From the NCBI GenBank assembly GCA_964347345.1, contig CAYFYB010000014.1, forward strand, positions 1-44,956: DNA of 44,956 bases, written 5' to 3'. Source of the stretch: JAJISG01 sp964347345. GTDB lineage: Archaea > Thermoplasmatota > Thermoplasmata > RBG-16-68-12 > JAJISG01. The position numbers were made by a program, and so were the translations under genes. This document shows, one piece after another, positions 22,846 to 30,648 of this stretch; the stretch's first letter is position 1, and each line of letters begins with the position of its first letter. The notes beneath the pieces were generated by a model. It was not told the origin of the DNA, made no database searches, and saw only the letters and a program-made list of their open reading frames with translations.

Positions 22846-23196
22846 TCAGGCTCCCTCCATGTCTTCGAAGGCCCCTGGCTCCTCATACAGGTTGAAGACG
22901 AAGCCGAAGGGGTCGCGCATGTAGCAGCAGCCTCCCCTTCCCTCCCATCGCACGACCTGGCATCCCGCCCTGAGGAGCTCCTCCTTGGCAGCCTCCACGT
23001 CCTCTACGAGGAACTCCATGATGGGACCCATTGTCGGCCCTTCATCGAGGAAGAGGCGCAGAGGGCCAGCCTCCAACTCCACGCTTCTCCCCTCCCGACT
23101 CTTGACGGTGAGCCCCATGACCTTCTCATAGAACTCGAGGGCCTCACGGAAGTCGGGAACCTGCAGACATACACAGCGGCTGACGACGAAAGCCAT
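22846..23196 (-). CDS. VOC-superfamily (glyoxalase/dioxygenase-like) protein
   Basis: This 116-residue single VOC domain has two beta-alpha-beta-beta-beta modules: CVCLQVPDFREALEFYEKVMGL at the N-terminus and MEFLVEDVEAAKEELLRAGCQVV later, ending in YMRDPFGFVFNLYEE. Members are metal-dependent lyases, dioxygenases or binding proteins, and nothing here shows the substrate. The ATG at 23196 is preferred over the earlier one at 23226 because the fold starts immediately after it. It stands alone downstream of the sulfur operon promoter region. Confidence 0.8.
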   Translation of the reverse strand: MAFVVSRCVCLQVPDFREALEFYEKVMGLTVKSREGRSVELEAGPLRLFLDEGPTMGPIMEFLVEDVEAAKEELLRAGCQVVRWEGRGGCCYMRDPFGFVFNLYEEPGAFEDMEGA

Positions 23197-23304
23197 GTCT
23201 TCACCTCGGCAGAGGGGTGGAAACATGTTACTCGCGGTATAAGACCCTGTCCTGAAACGCGGCCGAAGGGCTAGGAGACGATGAAGTGCCTCTTCCCCGA
23301 GCCG

Positions 23305-24204
23305 TCACTGTACCCCGTAGACCTGCTTCGGGGCGAGATGCTCAGGGAATCTCTCCAGGAGGGAGAGCCGAGCAGAGTAGCACAGGTGGCACTCGTCCAC
23401 GTAGCCATCCTGATGCTCCAGCCCATACCTCTCCACCAGCTTTGCGGGCCCGCCTTTCAACAGCGGTCCGCAGATTGGGTGCCTATCGGCGTCGTACGCC
23501 TGGACGAGTTCGGACAGCGGCGTCTCCCACATGTTGCCCATGCTCAGGCCTTGGCATATGTGTACGTTCCCGTAGGGGTCAAGGTGAACCCTCTTCGGGT
23601 CCCGCAGATCCTCATAGGGGCACTCCACGAACTCCTGCCACTGCCTTCGGGGGAGACCACCCAGGAGCTTGTCGACCGCCCTCCCTCTGAGCTTTGCTCC
23701 GCCTCCCACGACAGGCCGACCCCGCTCTCCTTCCCCGCTTGGACCGGCCTCCACCTTCGGCTCGTCTATCGATATAGTAGAGGGTCGAATCCCGAGCTCC
23801 TTGGCTGCCTCCAGGGCGCACTTCGCGGGGCTCTTGCCTTGAGCGTAGTGAAAGAGGTCATCGCTGATGCTAATGTCTGCCACGCCTACCTCGGCAAGGG
23901 GTCCCAGCCAAAGCTTCGCATCTTCAACGCTCGTGGCCCAGTACCCGTTGGTCACTATTCCTGTCCTGAAACCCTCGGCCCGAGCCGTCTTGATTCCCTC
24001 CAGGAGGAGGGGGTAAAACAAGAAGGGCTCACCCCCTTCGAAGTAGACCATTTGTACTGTTCCAAGTCTGGCCAGCTCCTTGCACACCCCTCGAATCTGG
24101 CGAAGGGTGAAGGTGCCTTCCGCCTGGGGGGAGCTGTAGACGAAGCAGTGGTCACACTCCAGGTTGCAGGAATACGTGAGGAGGAAGTGTCCCTGTTCCA
24201 GCAT
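23305..24204 (-). CDS. Radical SAM protein with C-terminal SPASM-like cysteine region
   Basis: This protein of about 299 residues has the radical SAM motif Cys13-x3-Cys17-x2-Cys20 in TYSCNLECDHCFVY and the SAM-binding YFEGGEPFL. The C-terminal part has more cysteines (VECPYEDL, HICQGLSMGNM, CGPLL, CHLCYSARL) that may bind one or two auxiliary FeS clusters, as in SPASM or twitch enzymes. These modify peptides, proteins or small molecules; the target is unknown and no peptide substrate gene is obvious next to it. The frame is open to 24498, but the family starts at the ATG at 24204, and a divergent promoter occupies the longer version. Confidence 0.82.
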   Translation of the reverse strand: MLEQGHFLLTYSCNLECDHCFVYSSPQAEGTFTLRQIRGVCKELARLGTVQMVYFEGGEPFLFYPLLLEGIKTARAEGFRTGIVTNGYWATSVEDAKLWLGPLAEVGVADISISDDLFHYAQGKSPAKCALEAAKELGIRPSTISIDEPKVEAGPSGEGERGRPVVGGGAKLRGRAVDKLLGGLPRRQWQEFVECPYEDLRDPKRVHLDPYGNVHICQGLSMGNMWETPLSELVQAYDADRHPICGPLLKGGPAKLVERYGLEHQDGYVDECHLCYSARLSLLERFPEHLAPKQVYGVQ

Positions 24205-24305
24205 CTCATCCTCACCCTGCCACAGCGAAGGAACATGGGCAGATAAAATATTCCGTCGATGTGCCGAGGGTCTCGCCAAGCATGGGATGGATAGGCATCG
24301 ATAAC

Positions 24306-24314
24306 CATTTATGG
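24306..24314 (+). promoter_or_regulatory. TATA box of the DJ-1/PfpI gene
   Basis: CATTTATGG is centred 27 bases before the ATG at 24337, matching the leaderless pattern. Confidence 0.45.
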
Positions 24315-24336
24315 CCGCCCTGAGGTCATTCCCGCA

Positions 24337-24906
24337 ATGCTGCGTGTGGGTATCTTCGTCTACGAGGGGGTCGAGGAGCTGGACTTCGTTGGCGTCCTTG
24401 AGGTCCTTGGGGCCGCAAAACGGGTCAGACCCACCATCGATTTGGATGTGAAGGTCCACGCATCTACCGAGAGACTGAAGGGTGCCAATGGGCTGCAATT
24501 CATGCCTGACGTGGTCGGGTACGACCTCGCCGACCGAGACCTCCTTGTCGTTCCAGGAGGTAAAGGCAGGATAGAAGCATCGAGGGATCTCAAACTCCTC
24601 TCCCTCATCCGTGACTTTGCCTCATCCAGGCAACTTGCCTCAGTATGCACGGGAGCACTGATACTGGATCAGGCTGGTGTCCTGAAGGGAAGGAGGGTCA
24701 CGACCCACCATGCGAGCCGGCATCTGTTAAGGGATGCTGCGACCGTAGCGGAGGACCGCGTCGTGGAGGATGGAAATATCATTACGGCTGGGGGGGTCAC
24801 CTGTTCCATCGATCTCGGTCTATGGATTCTTCGGCGTTTCTTCGATGAAGAACTGGCAGGCGAGGTGGCGTCTCGAATCGAGTACCCGCAGCGAGCCAAA
24901 ACCTAG
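24337..24906 (+). CDS. DJ-1/PfpI (class I glutamine amidotransferase-like) protein
   Basis: This 189-residue single-domain protein has VGIFVYEGVEELDFVGVLEVL at the start, VVPGGKG near residue 71 and the nucleophile elbow ASVCTGALIL with Cys104. The sequence is closest in style to the isonitrile hydratase/AraC-N-terminal branch of the superfamily, not to the protease branch. Substrate is unknown; detoxification of a small electrophile is possible. It is divergent from the radical SAM gene and has its own leaderless promoter. Confidence 0.85.
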   Translation: MLRVGIFVYEGVEELDFVGVLEVLGAAKRVRPTIDLDVKVHASTERLKGANGLQFMPDVVGYDLADRDLLVVPGGKGRIEASRDLKLLSLIRDFASSRQLASVCTGALILDQAGVLKGRRVTTHHASRHLLRDAATVAEDRVVEDGNIITAGGVTCSIDLGLWILRRFFDEELAGEVASRIEYPQRAKT

Positions 24907-24933
24907 GTCAGCGTGGCCAGTGCTTGTAGCAAG

Positions 24934-25908
24934 CTAACTGAGACGACCAGCAGTCTTCAGGACCCGCAGAGCATTGAGGGTTATCATCCTGTTGGGACGG
25001 CGCCGCCCCCAATCGACGACCTCGACAGTGGATCCCTTGCGTCCTGGGGGGCGCCAGTAGTAACCCTCGGGACGCCATCGACCATCAGGCAACCGCTTGG
25101 ATTCGATCATGTCCAACGCTTCATCAGTCCTGGGATCCTGCAAGCGGCCTGAGAGGGCGATGATTCTCAGACCCTGAAGGATGTCGTAGTGCCAGTATAG
25201 TGGGTAGTGCAGCTTGAGCCATTCAGGGTTGACGACTTCTCCCGTTGACTCGGAGCGGAACATGCGGTGTCTTAGGAACAGCTCCCCAGCCCGCTCTGCT
25301 GCCTTCAGGCAAGTATCGTCGCCGGTAGCTCTGTGATATTCCAGCAGGCCCCACAACGGGGCTAGGCTCTCGTAGAAGGAGGAATGATGGGCCTCCTCCC
25401 GCTTGTCGCAGTTCCACCCTCCATCAGGCCACTGCCACTCTTCCAGCGACTGGGCAAGCTGTTGAACGCGAGGGTCCTCAGCCAGGCCCAAACGGCAGCA
25501 GACAGCAAGAGCGTTGCCCTCCTGAGAGGCGCAGCGCCGCGTTAGGCCGTTGATGCGCGGAATCCGCTGACGATGGGCGGAACCGGTGAGCCACCGGAGA
25601 ACCCTGTTCGCGGCCAGTACGGCCTGCGGCTCCCCTTCGGAGATTCCCAGCTCCACAAGCGATACAAGACGCCAGTGGGCGCCGTCCCACTTCTTGTACG
25701 GATGGGCGCCAAATCCGCCGTCTGGTTGCTGCCCAGCAAGGAGTGTACGGATCCACCGACCGCGAGGTAGCTGCTCCTTGACCTTCTTGACCTCGGGGGA
25801 GCTTGAGGGCTCACCCAGGAGTTCGGTCAGGGTGAAGTATCGGATGGAGGGTTCTTCAGATTCTAGAAGCCACTGAATTGCATGCTCATCGCGGTCCATG
25901 AGGTTCAC
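24934..25908 (-). CDS. Terpene-cyclase-like alpha/alpha toroid protein
   Basis: This 324-residue helical protein has repeats like those of squalene/prenyltransferase toroids: QQPDGGFGAHPYKKWDGAHWRL, EEWQWPDGGWNCDKREEAHHSSFYESLAPLW and SKRLPDGRWRPEGYYWRPPG (the QW-like motif DGGW/DGRW). The acid-protonation motif of cyclases (DxDD) is absent, so it is probably not a squalene cyclase. Similar single-barrel proteins in bacteria and archaea have no proven function. The gene is convergent with the DJ-1 gene (28-base gap) and has no obvious partner. Confidence 0.72.
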   Translation of the reverse strand: MNLMDRDEHAIQWLLESEEPSIRYFTLTELLGEPSSSPEVKKVKEQLPRGRWIRTLLAGQQPDGGFGAHPYKKWDGAHWRLVSLVELGISEGEPQAVLAANRVLRWLTGSAHRQRIPRINGLTRRCASQEGNALAVCCRLGLAEDPRVQQLAQSLEEWQWPDGGWNCDKREEAHHSSFYESLAPLWGLLEYHRATGDDTCLKAAERAGELFLRHRMFRSESTGEVVNPEWLKLHYPLYWHYDILQGLRIIALSGRLQDPRTDEALDMIESKRLPDGRWRPEGYYWRPPGRKGSTVEVVDWGRRRPNRMITLNALRVLKTAGRLS

Positions 25909-26191
25909 TCAGCATACAGCGAGAGGAAGGAGAACTAGAAAACAGATTCGGCTGAAGTTTGCAGGATTTGATGCTTGAACCAGACCGCGTAACCGACGAA
26001 TCGGAGACCCATGTCCTTCGTCAATTTGGGTCTTTCGCGAGGGACCTCGTAGCTTGGTGGCCACGAGCACCCCATCAATCTGGAGGTCCGTCTTCACTGG
26101 TCGAAGAGGCGGGCGTCGCAAACGTTTTGTCCGGGAATTCAAATCGCAGGACGGTGAGTCCTTGGCCGCGACGAAAGCTGACGGCCTCGTT

Positions 26192-26902
26192 ATGAGCCGT
26201 GGCGTATTGCTGACCGAGGCGACCCTGATTGTTTTCGTCCTAAACGCTTCCAGCTTCTTCAGCACCATGACGTATACTCGTTCGGTGGACGCCGTCGGCA
26301 TCCTCCTTACCCTGACTCTTGTTGTGTGGATTTCGCTCGCTTCCTGGCTCTGGCTCGGCTATGGCAGGCATCAGCTCGGACTGCAGTCTCGAAGCATCTC
26401 TAGAAGGCAGTGGCTGGCCCTGGCAGCTGTGATCATTTCCCTCTACATTGCCGCCTCTTTCCTGGAGTGGCTCCTCCCAACGGAGTTTGAAGGAAGGATA
26501 TCGCTTTGGAGGGTCGTCACTGTGGCGGCTTTCACCCTCACCTTCGGCCCGGTTTTCGAGGAATTCCTTTTTCGGGGCTACCTGTTCACGCGGTTCCACA
26601 GTGTTACGCGCCAAAGGACCCTGACGATCGGGTGGCTTGAAGTATCGCTCTCATCGATTTTCAGCGGGATAGCGTTTGGTTTGTGGCATCTCCCCACTCC
26701 CATCTTCGTTCTCTATTTCCGCGACCCCCTCGTTGACATCTACCAGCAACTCGCGGGTTTCATCATCATCGCCTCTATCCTAGGCATTTTGTTGGGGGAG
26801 GTACGGAGGAGGACTGGCTCCCTTCTACCCTGCATCCTCCTCCACCTGGCGGCAAACTCCATCTATGTCCTTACCATGGCCTTAAGGCTGTTGGAGCCCT
26901 GA
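26192..26902 (+). CDS. CPBP-family intramembrane metalloprotease
   Basis: This 236-residue membrane protein has about seven helices. The CPBP (Abi/RCE1-like) motifs are complete: FEEFLFRGYL with Glu123-Glu124 and Arg128, FGLWHLP with His166, and HLAANS with His218 and Asn222. Members cleave or process membrane or prenylated proteins. The target here is unknown. The frame is open from 26054, but the hydrophobic domain starts after the ATG at 26192. The preceding 283 bases (25909-26191) hold no gene I can support. Confidence 0.83.
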   Translation: MSRGVLLTEATLIVFVLNASSFFSTMTYTRSVDAVGILLTLTLVVWISLASWLWLGYGRHQLGLQSRSISRRQWLALAAVIISLYIAASFLEWLLPTEFEGRISLWRVVTVAAFTLTFGPVFEEFLFRGYLFTRFHSVTRQRTLTIGWLEVSLSSIFSGIAFGLWHLPTPIFVLYFRDPLVDIYQQLAGFIIIASILGILLGEVRRRTGSLLPCILLHLAANSIYVLTMALRLLEP

Positions 26903-26933
26903 TATCGACTCTCTCGAGGGAGAATTCGCCTAA

Positions 26934-27554
26934 CTACCTCTCGGTCAGGGTGATTGTCAGACTGTCAACATAGTACGTGCGGGGCCCTTCCCACGTTCCC
27001 CACACCCCCACGACGGTCCACAGGACACCGTCAGGACCTGACTCCACGGTGACGTCGTACCTCTTCTCCACCCACACGTAACCAGAGTCTGACTGCAGAC
27101 CGTTGCCCGTTTCGTCCTGGTAGGCCGGCGTCAGATCTTCCCTGGTCTCGGGGTGTTTAGTCAGGGCACCGGAAATGATTGTCCAGAGATTGACACCGCC
27201 AAAGTCGGCGGAAGCGAAGGCATATGACAGTGTGACTTGATATCTCTTATTGGGCTGAACCTCGAAGCTCCTTTCAATCCACACCTTTCCAGCGTCGTTA
27301 AGGTTGTTCAGATAGAACTTCACCGAAGTCGTGCCATCCCGGGCTCGCTCCTGGCTTCTCATGATGGACCACTCGAGCGTACCCCCGTCATACTCCAGAT
27401 CCACTCCCTTGGCAACCCAGTCCTCCATGCTGTTCTCAAAGGAGAAGCTGTGCTGTTCCTGCTGTGGGGGAAGCACGAAGGCGAGGATGTATACGAGGAG
27501 CAGGACGAGAGCGGTAGCGGACACCGCCAACAGGACCAGTAGCCTTGTTCTCAT
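26934..27554 (-). CDS. Secreted or membrane-anchored beta-sandwich protein, unknown
   Basis: This 206-residue protein has an N-terminal anchor helix (about residues 5-30) followed by an extracellular domain. Segments such as FSFENSMEDWVAKGVDLEY, VWIERSFEVQPNKRYQVTLSY and TYYVDSLTITL look like a carbohydrate-binding-module or jelly-roll fold, in which aromatic residues often contact glycans. No catalytic residues are apparent. It is convergent with the CPBP protease gene. Function is unknown; a surface-binding role is a structural guess. Confidence 0.65.
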   Translation of the reverse strand: MRTRLLVLLAVSATALVLLLVYILAFVLPPQQEQHSFSFENSMEDWVAKGVDLEYDGGTLEWSIMRSQERARDGTTSVKFYLNNLNDAGKVWIERSFEVQPNKRYQVTLSYAFASADFGGVNLWTIISGALTKHPETREDLTPAYQDETGNGLQSDSGYVWVEKRYDVTVESGPDGVLWTVVGVWGTWEGPRTYYVDSLTITLTER

Positions 27555-27617
27555 GTCAGCCAGCCCAACTCCCTTGTCCTATTTGCTGATATGCGAAACA
27601 TTGCTGCACCTTCCCTC

Positions 27618-27929
27618 CTAGTCTGGAATCGTGGACCTGCGAGATTCCTCCAACTGCCTGTCTGCCTCGAACTTTCTTCTTCCCGAGACGACAAACCTCG
27701 CCCTTGGGCCCCGCCTACGCCTTACTCTCACCTTATCCTCCTTTCGAAAGCGGAGCCAGGAGGGGAGTCGTTCAGCCAGAAAGGCCTTCTTCTCATGCTC
27801 GATCCCGGCCAGGAGCCAGCCGATCTCTTTCTCTCCGTACTCCAACCTCACATATCTGGCCAGCTCCTCGTTACGCCTCGTTTGTGGTGAATCGGGGGAT
27901 ACGAGAGCAAGATTCCACATCGCCATCAC
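27618..27929 (-). CDS. Small basic hypothetical protein
   Basis: This frame of about 103 residues has a charged, protein-like composition: ARYVRLEYGEKEIGWLL and a strongly basic stretch KVRVRRRRGPRARF. I do not recognise a family. The opposite-strand frame over the same bases is Ser- and Leu-rich and less convincing. Basic content suggests nucleic-acid contact, but this is speculation. Start could be the first or second Met. It may also be a chance frame in a gene-poor patch. Confidence 0.45.
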   Translation of the reverse strand: MMAMWNLALVSPDSPQTRRNEELARYVRLEYGEKEIGWLLAGIEHEKKAFLAERLPSWLRFRKEDKVRVRRRRGPRARFVVSGRRKFEADRQLEESRRSTIPD

Positions 27930-28052
27930 CTTACCACTAACATCGCCCTGCGCAAAGACGATTGAGCCGTTGTCCGGAGCCGCTGTGCAACGGGGGAAAT
28001 CTTAACTTCTCCGGCCCTGATGCGGGACCATCATACAAGGGGATCAGGGATT

Positions 28053-28832
28053 ATGTCGGCTTCACACGCGAGTTCTGCAGGTGAGAACGTATACGCAGCC
28101 CACTTCGACACACGGCACGACTGTGTAGTGAGCGGGGTAAGCAAGGAGCTTCCAGGTCTGCGTATTCTTCACTGGTGTGTACCGGGTCGCGCGATCTTCC
28201 AGGTCGCGGGGCCTCAAGAGCAGTTGCAGAGGTTCCACCATTGGGCGAATGAATCCTGCCAGGTTCAGCATTGCTCTCGGCTTTCTCGTGGACTTCTCTT
28301 GGTTACTCGTTACTGCTGCAGGGTTTTGTCTGGTCGCTCGATATTCGACATCGTGGAAGAAGTCGGCGCCTGGGACATCCCCCCCATCGTATACAGGGCG
28401 GGTTGGGAGTCGTGGAGGGTCATCGCTTGGAGCGAGGGCGCTGTCAAACGTCTATTGAGTGAGGTACAAGGCCAAGGGGATCTGCGTTTGAACGCCGTAA
28501 GGAGGTTGGAGGACATGAGGCTGGAGAGGATGATGCTAGTACCCGCCTCTGACATATTTTCGGGTCTTACGGATTGCCAAATGTCCGCGCTCGTCAAAAG
28601 TCTGGATAACGGCTACTACTCTCTACCAAGCGAGATCAAGGTCGAGATGCTCGCTCAGGGGGCAGGTCTGGCACCATCCACCTTCAGCGAACATCTCCGT
28701 AAGGCAGAATCCCGCATCCTGATGAACTTGAGGCCCTACCTTCAAGCCTACTTCACGAAGTCACAAGGGGAGCTGGCGATGGAGGTGCCGGCGCGCATAC
28801 GATCTCGCTCAAAAAGGAGACTGCCAACATAG
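28053..28832 (+). CDS. HTH_10 (bacterio-opsin activator-like) transcription regulator
   Basis: This protein of about 259 residues has an N-terminal sensor-like region rich in Cys and His and a C-terminal HTH_10 domain (about 180-240: LTDCQMSALVKSLDNGYY, then GLAPSTFSEHLRKAESRIL), followed by a basic tail. HTH_10 regulators are typical of haloarchaea and Thermoplasmata-like archaea and act on nearby or distant promoters. Cysteines at HDCVVSG, ILHWCVPG, NESCQVQHCS and RYCCRV could bind metal or act as redox sensors. A first ATG at 28020 is possible, but 28053 leaves a short purine-rich leader. The radical SAM gene follows closely and may share the transcript. Confidence 0.75.
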   Translation: MSASHASSAGENVYAAHFDTRHDCVVSGVSKELPGLRILHWCVPGRAIFQVAGPQEQLQRFHHWANESCQVQHCSRLSRGLLLVTRYCCRVLSGRSIFDIVEEVGAWDIPPIVYRAGWESWRVIAWSEGAVKRLLSEVQGQGDLRLNAVRRLEDMRLERMMLVPASDIFSGLTDCQMSALVKSLDNGYYSLPSEIKVEMLAQGAGLAPSTFSEHLRKAESRILMNLRPYLQAYFTKSQGELAMEVPARIRSRSKRRLPT

Positions 28833-28867
28833 GGCCCGTGCTCCGTGGGTATGAAAGGGATGCTGAC

Positions 28868-29647
28868 ATGTCGAGAGAAAGAGTCGCTGAAAGGGGCATA
28901 CCTTTGCAGCAGGGAGTGATCTACGGCCCCGTCTATTCGAGACGTATAGGTCGGTCCCTGGGAATCAATCCCTTACCAACGGACTGCAAGGTCTGCGTCT
29001 TTGACTGCATATATTGCCAGTATGGAAGAACAGACCTGAAGAGCTCGGCTCCGCCGAGGGACAAGCTTCCCTCGAAGATGAGTGTCGTTGAGGGGTTGGA
29101 AGCTGCCTTGCGGACGGTCCAGGACATCGACGTCATAACCTTCTCAGGAAATGGGGAGCCCACCCTCCATCCAGATTTTGGCGAGATGGTGGACGGAGCG
29201 ATGGAGGTCCGGGATCGGTATGCACCAGAAAAACCCCTCGCAGTCCTCTCGTCAGGGGCTACGCTGCGGGACGCCCGGGTGAGGACCGTGCTGAACAACC
29301 TCGACCTGAGGATAATGAAGCTCGACGTGGGCGATCAGGCGGCCTTCAGGGAGGTGAACCGCCCCATTAGCGACCTCCTTCTGGAAGACATTGTCAGGGG
29401 TCTGAGAGGCCTGGAGGACGTGGTTCTGCAGGTCCTACTAGTGCGGGGTCCCAGGGAGAACTCCTCTCCTGAAAGGATCGCGCAGCTCATTGACAGGGTC
29501 GCAGAGATTTCCCCCATGGCGGTCCAGCTCTACACGTTGGTACGTCCTCCAGCTGAGGAATGTGTGGAGGCGGTACCGAGGGACGCCCTTCGAGAGGCAG
29601 CTGAAAGGATAGAGAGGGATGCGGGGGTGAAAGTGACCGTCCACTAG
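28868..29647 (+). CDS. Radical SAM protein (COG0731-like)
   Basis: This 259-residue protein begins with the family-typical YGPVYSRRIGRSLGINPLP and has Cys40, Cys43, Cys47 and Cys50. The last three form the radical SAM CxxxCxxC. The GNGEPTLHPDF loop binds SAM. The family is related to, but shorter than, the wybutosine enzyme TYW1, and its reaction is not established. The ATG at 28868 is preferred to the GTG at 28838 because the conserved region starts shortly after it. It lies 35 bases after the HTH_10 gene in the same direction. Confidence 0.8.
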   Translation: MSRERVAERGIPLQQGVIYGPVYSRRIGRSLGINPLPTDCKVCVFDCIYCQYGRTDLKSSAPPRDKLPSKMSVVEGLEAALRTVQDIDVITFSGNGEPTLHPDFGEMVDGAMEVRDRYAPEKPLAVLSSGATLRDARVRTVLNNLDLRIMKLDVGDQAAFREVNRPISDLLLEDIVRGLRGLEDVVLQVLLVRGPRENSSPERIAQLIDRVAEISPMAVQLYTLVRPPAEECVEAVPRDALREAAERIERDAGVKVTVH

Positions 29648-29706
29648 GATGGCTCCCGTACCGAGTCCACGAAGTCCTTTTCTGTCATCTCGATAGGGCG
29701 GCCTCC

Positions 29707-30414
29707 CTAGGATGATGGTAAGTCCAGAAGGATCAACTCTGCATCCTGTCGGGCCGTGACCTTCAGTTCCTCCTTGCCCTCAACGCGGGCCACATCCCTC
29801 TCCTCTAGAGTCTGTCCGCCGAGGCCCACTACTCCGCGGACGACGAAGAGGTAGCCCTTCCTCCCGGGCTCGAGGTGGTGCTCGATGGCTTGAGCTGGTG
29901 ACAGCCTCGAGGAGTACATGGCAGCATCCTGGTGAATTTTGAGGGTCCCCTTTCCTCCCTTGCCCGAGACCACAGGCAGCAATAGGCCATGCATGCTGTC
30001 CTTTCCGAAGAGCCTTGTCTCATGGTGGGGCTGCAGGCCACGTCTGTCGGGCAAGATCCATATCTGGAGTAGCCTAAGGTCCTCGGTCTGGGAAGGGTTG
30101 TACTCCGAATGAAATATCCCTCTTCCGGCCGTCATGCACTGGACACCGCCAGCCTCAACGACGGCCTTTCCACCGGCACTGTCCTGATGCTCCAGTTGGC
30201 CCCTCACCACATACGTAATGATTTCCATATCCCGGTGAGGATGCATGCCCCATCCACCTCCTGGCCTCACGGTGTCGTCGTTGAACACTCGAAGGGGCCC
30301 GAAGGAGACGTTCCTCGGGTCGAAGTAATGATCAAAGGAAAAGTGCCAGTTTGTGGAGAGCCATTCGGTCTTCGCAGAGTAATGCTGCTCATTCCTCACG
30401 ATCGTGACAGGCAT
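29707..30414 (-). CDS. Pirin-family protein
   Basis: This 235-residue double cupin has the pirin metal site: His58 and His60 in GMHPHRDMEIITYV, and His102 and Glu104 in GIFHSEYNPSQ. Bacterial relatives (YhhW) have quercetin 2,3-dioxygenase activity, while eukaryotic pirins are redox-dependent transcription cofactors. Which applies here is unknown. A TATA-like CCTTAAAAG (minus strand, 30436-30444) lies 26 bases before the ATG at 30414, and a palindromic operator lies directly upstream of it. Confidence 0.88.
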   Translation of the reverse strand: MPVTIVRNEQHYSAKTEWLSTNWHFSFDHYFDPRNVSFGPLRVFNDDTVRPGGGWGMHPHRDMEIITYVVRGQLEHQDSAGGKAVVEAGGVQCMTAGRGIFHSEYNPSQTEDLRLLQIWILPDRRGLQPHHETRLFGKDSMHGLLLPVVSGKGGKGTLKIHQDAAMYSSRLSPAQAIEHHLEPGRKGYLFVVRGVVGLGGQTLEERDVARVEGKEELKVTARQDAELILLDLPSS

Positions 30415-30435
30415 GGGATAACTATAGTCCGCACC

Positions 30436-30444
30436 CTTTTAAGG
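30436..30444 (-). promoter_or_regulatory. TATA box of the pirin gene
   Basis: CCTTAAAAG on the minus strand is centred about 26 bases before the ATG, implying a leaderless transcript. Confidence 0.5.
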
Positions 30445-30450
30445 GAACGC

Positions 30451-30469
30451 CATGCGAAAACTTCGCATG
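30451..30469. promoter_or_regulatory. Palindromic operator next to the pirin promoter
   Basis: CATGCGAA and TTCGCATG form an 8+8 perfect inverted repeat with a three-base centre, ending 7 bases upstream of the TATA box. The longer context AGGGA...TCCCT wraps around it. Its place at the BRE side suggests an activator or repressor site. Confidence 0.5.
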
Positions 30470-30553
30470 CTAGTCCCTCGTTAGAGTGTGTTTCACCTTA
30501 CCCTTGCGATAGAGTCTCTACTGGAATCCATGAAGGTCTAGATGGAGGTGAAA

Positions 30554-30648
30554 GCCCCCACCAACCTCTGGCCCTCAGCGGGAGGAGGGACACGGAGAAG
30601 GAAGAGGACCATGGAGGCCCGGTGGGGGCGCTCGGTAAGCCAGAGGTT
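30554..30648. ncRNA. Candidate structured RNA or DNA element with interleaved pairing (ABA'B')
   Basis: Two long perfect complements are interleaved. GCCCCCACC (30554-30562) pairs with GGTGGGGGC (30621-30629), and AACCTCTGGC (30563-30572) pairs with GCCAGAGGTT (30639-30648). The order A, B, A', B' makes either a pseudoknot or two mutually exclusive hairpins; 48 bases lie between B and A', and nine between A' and B'. A small CCTC/GAGG hairpin is possible inside. The element fills the gap between the pirin promoter and the 3' end of the winged-helix gene, ending one base before that gene's stop codon. Strand and transcription are unknown. I do not recognise an Rfam class. Confidence 0.4.

Noticed and set aside
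23281..24246. A 321-residue plus-strand frame
   Set aside because: It is antisense to the radical SAM gene, which has the full CxxxCxxC motif.
26054..26191. Peptide RRGGRRKRFVREFKS upstream of the CPBP gene, reminiscent of IS3 OrfA N-termini
   Set aside because: The match is very short, no other transposase motif or inverted repeats are visible, and the frame simply leads into the protease gene.
27631..28005. A 124-residue plus-strand frame
   Set aside because: Its Ser/Leu-rich composition looks like a shadow; the opposite strand is somewhat more protein-like and was kept at low confidence.
30554..30648. HDV-like ribozyme, since it shares the ABA'B' order
   Set aside because: Only nine bases separate A' and B' on the plus strand, too few for the P4 stem, and the core sequence features are not evident.
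30554..30648. RNase P or SRP RNA
   Set aside because: The universally conserved RNase P box resembling GAGGAAAGTC and the SRP helix 8 signature are not present, and the segment is too short.
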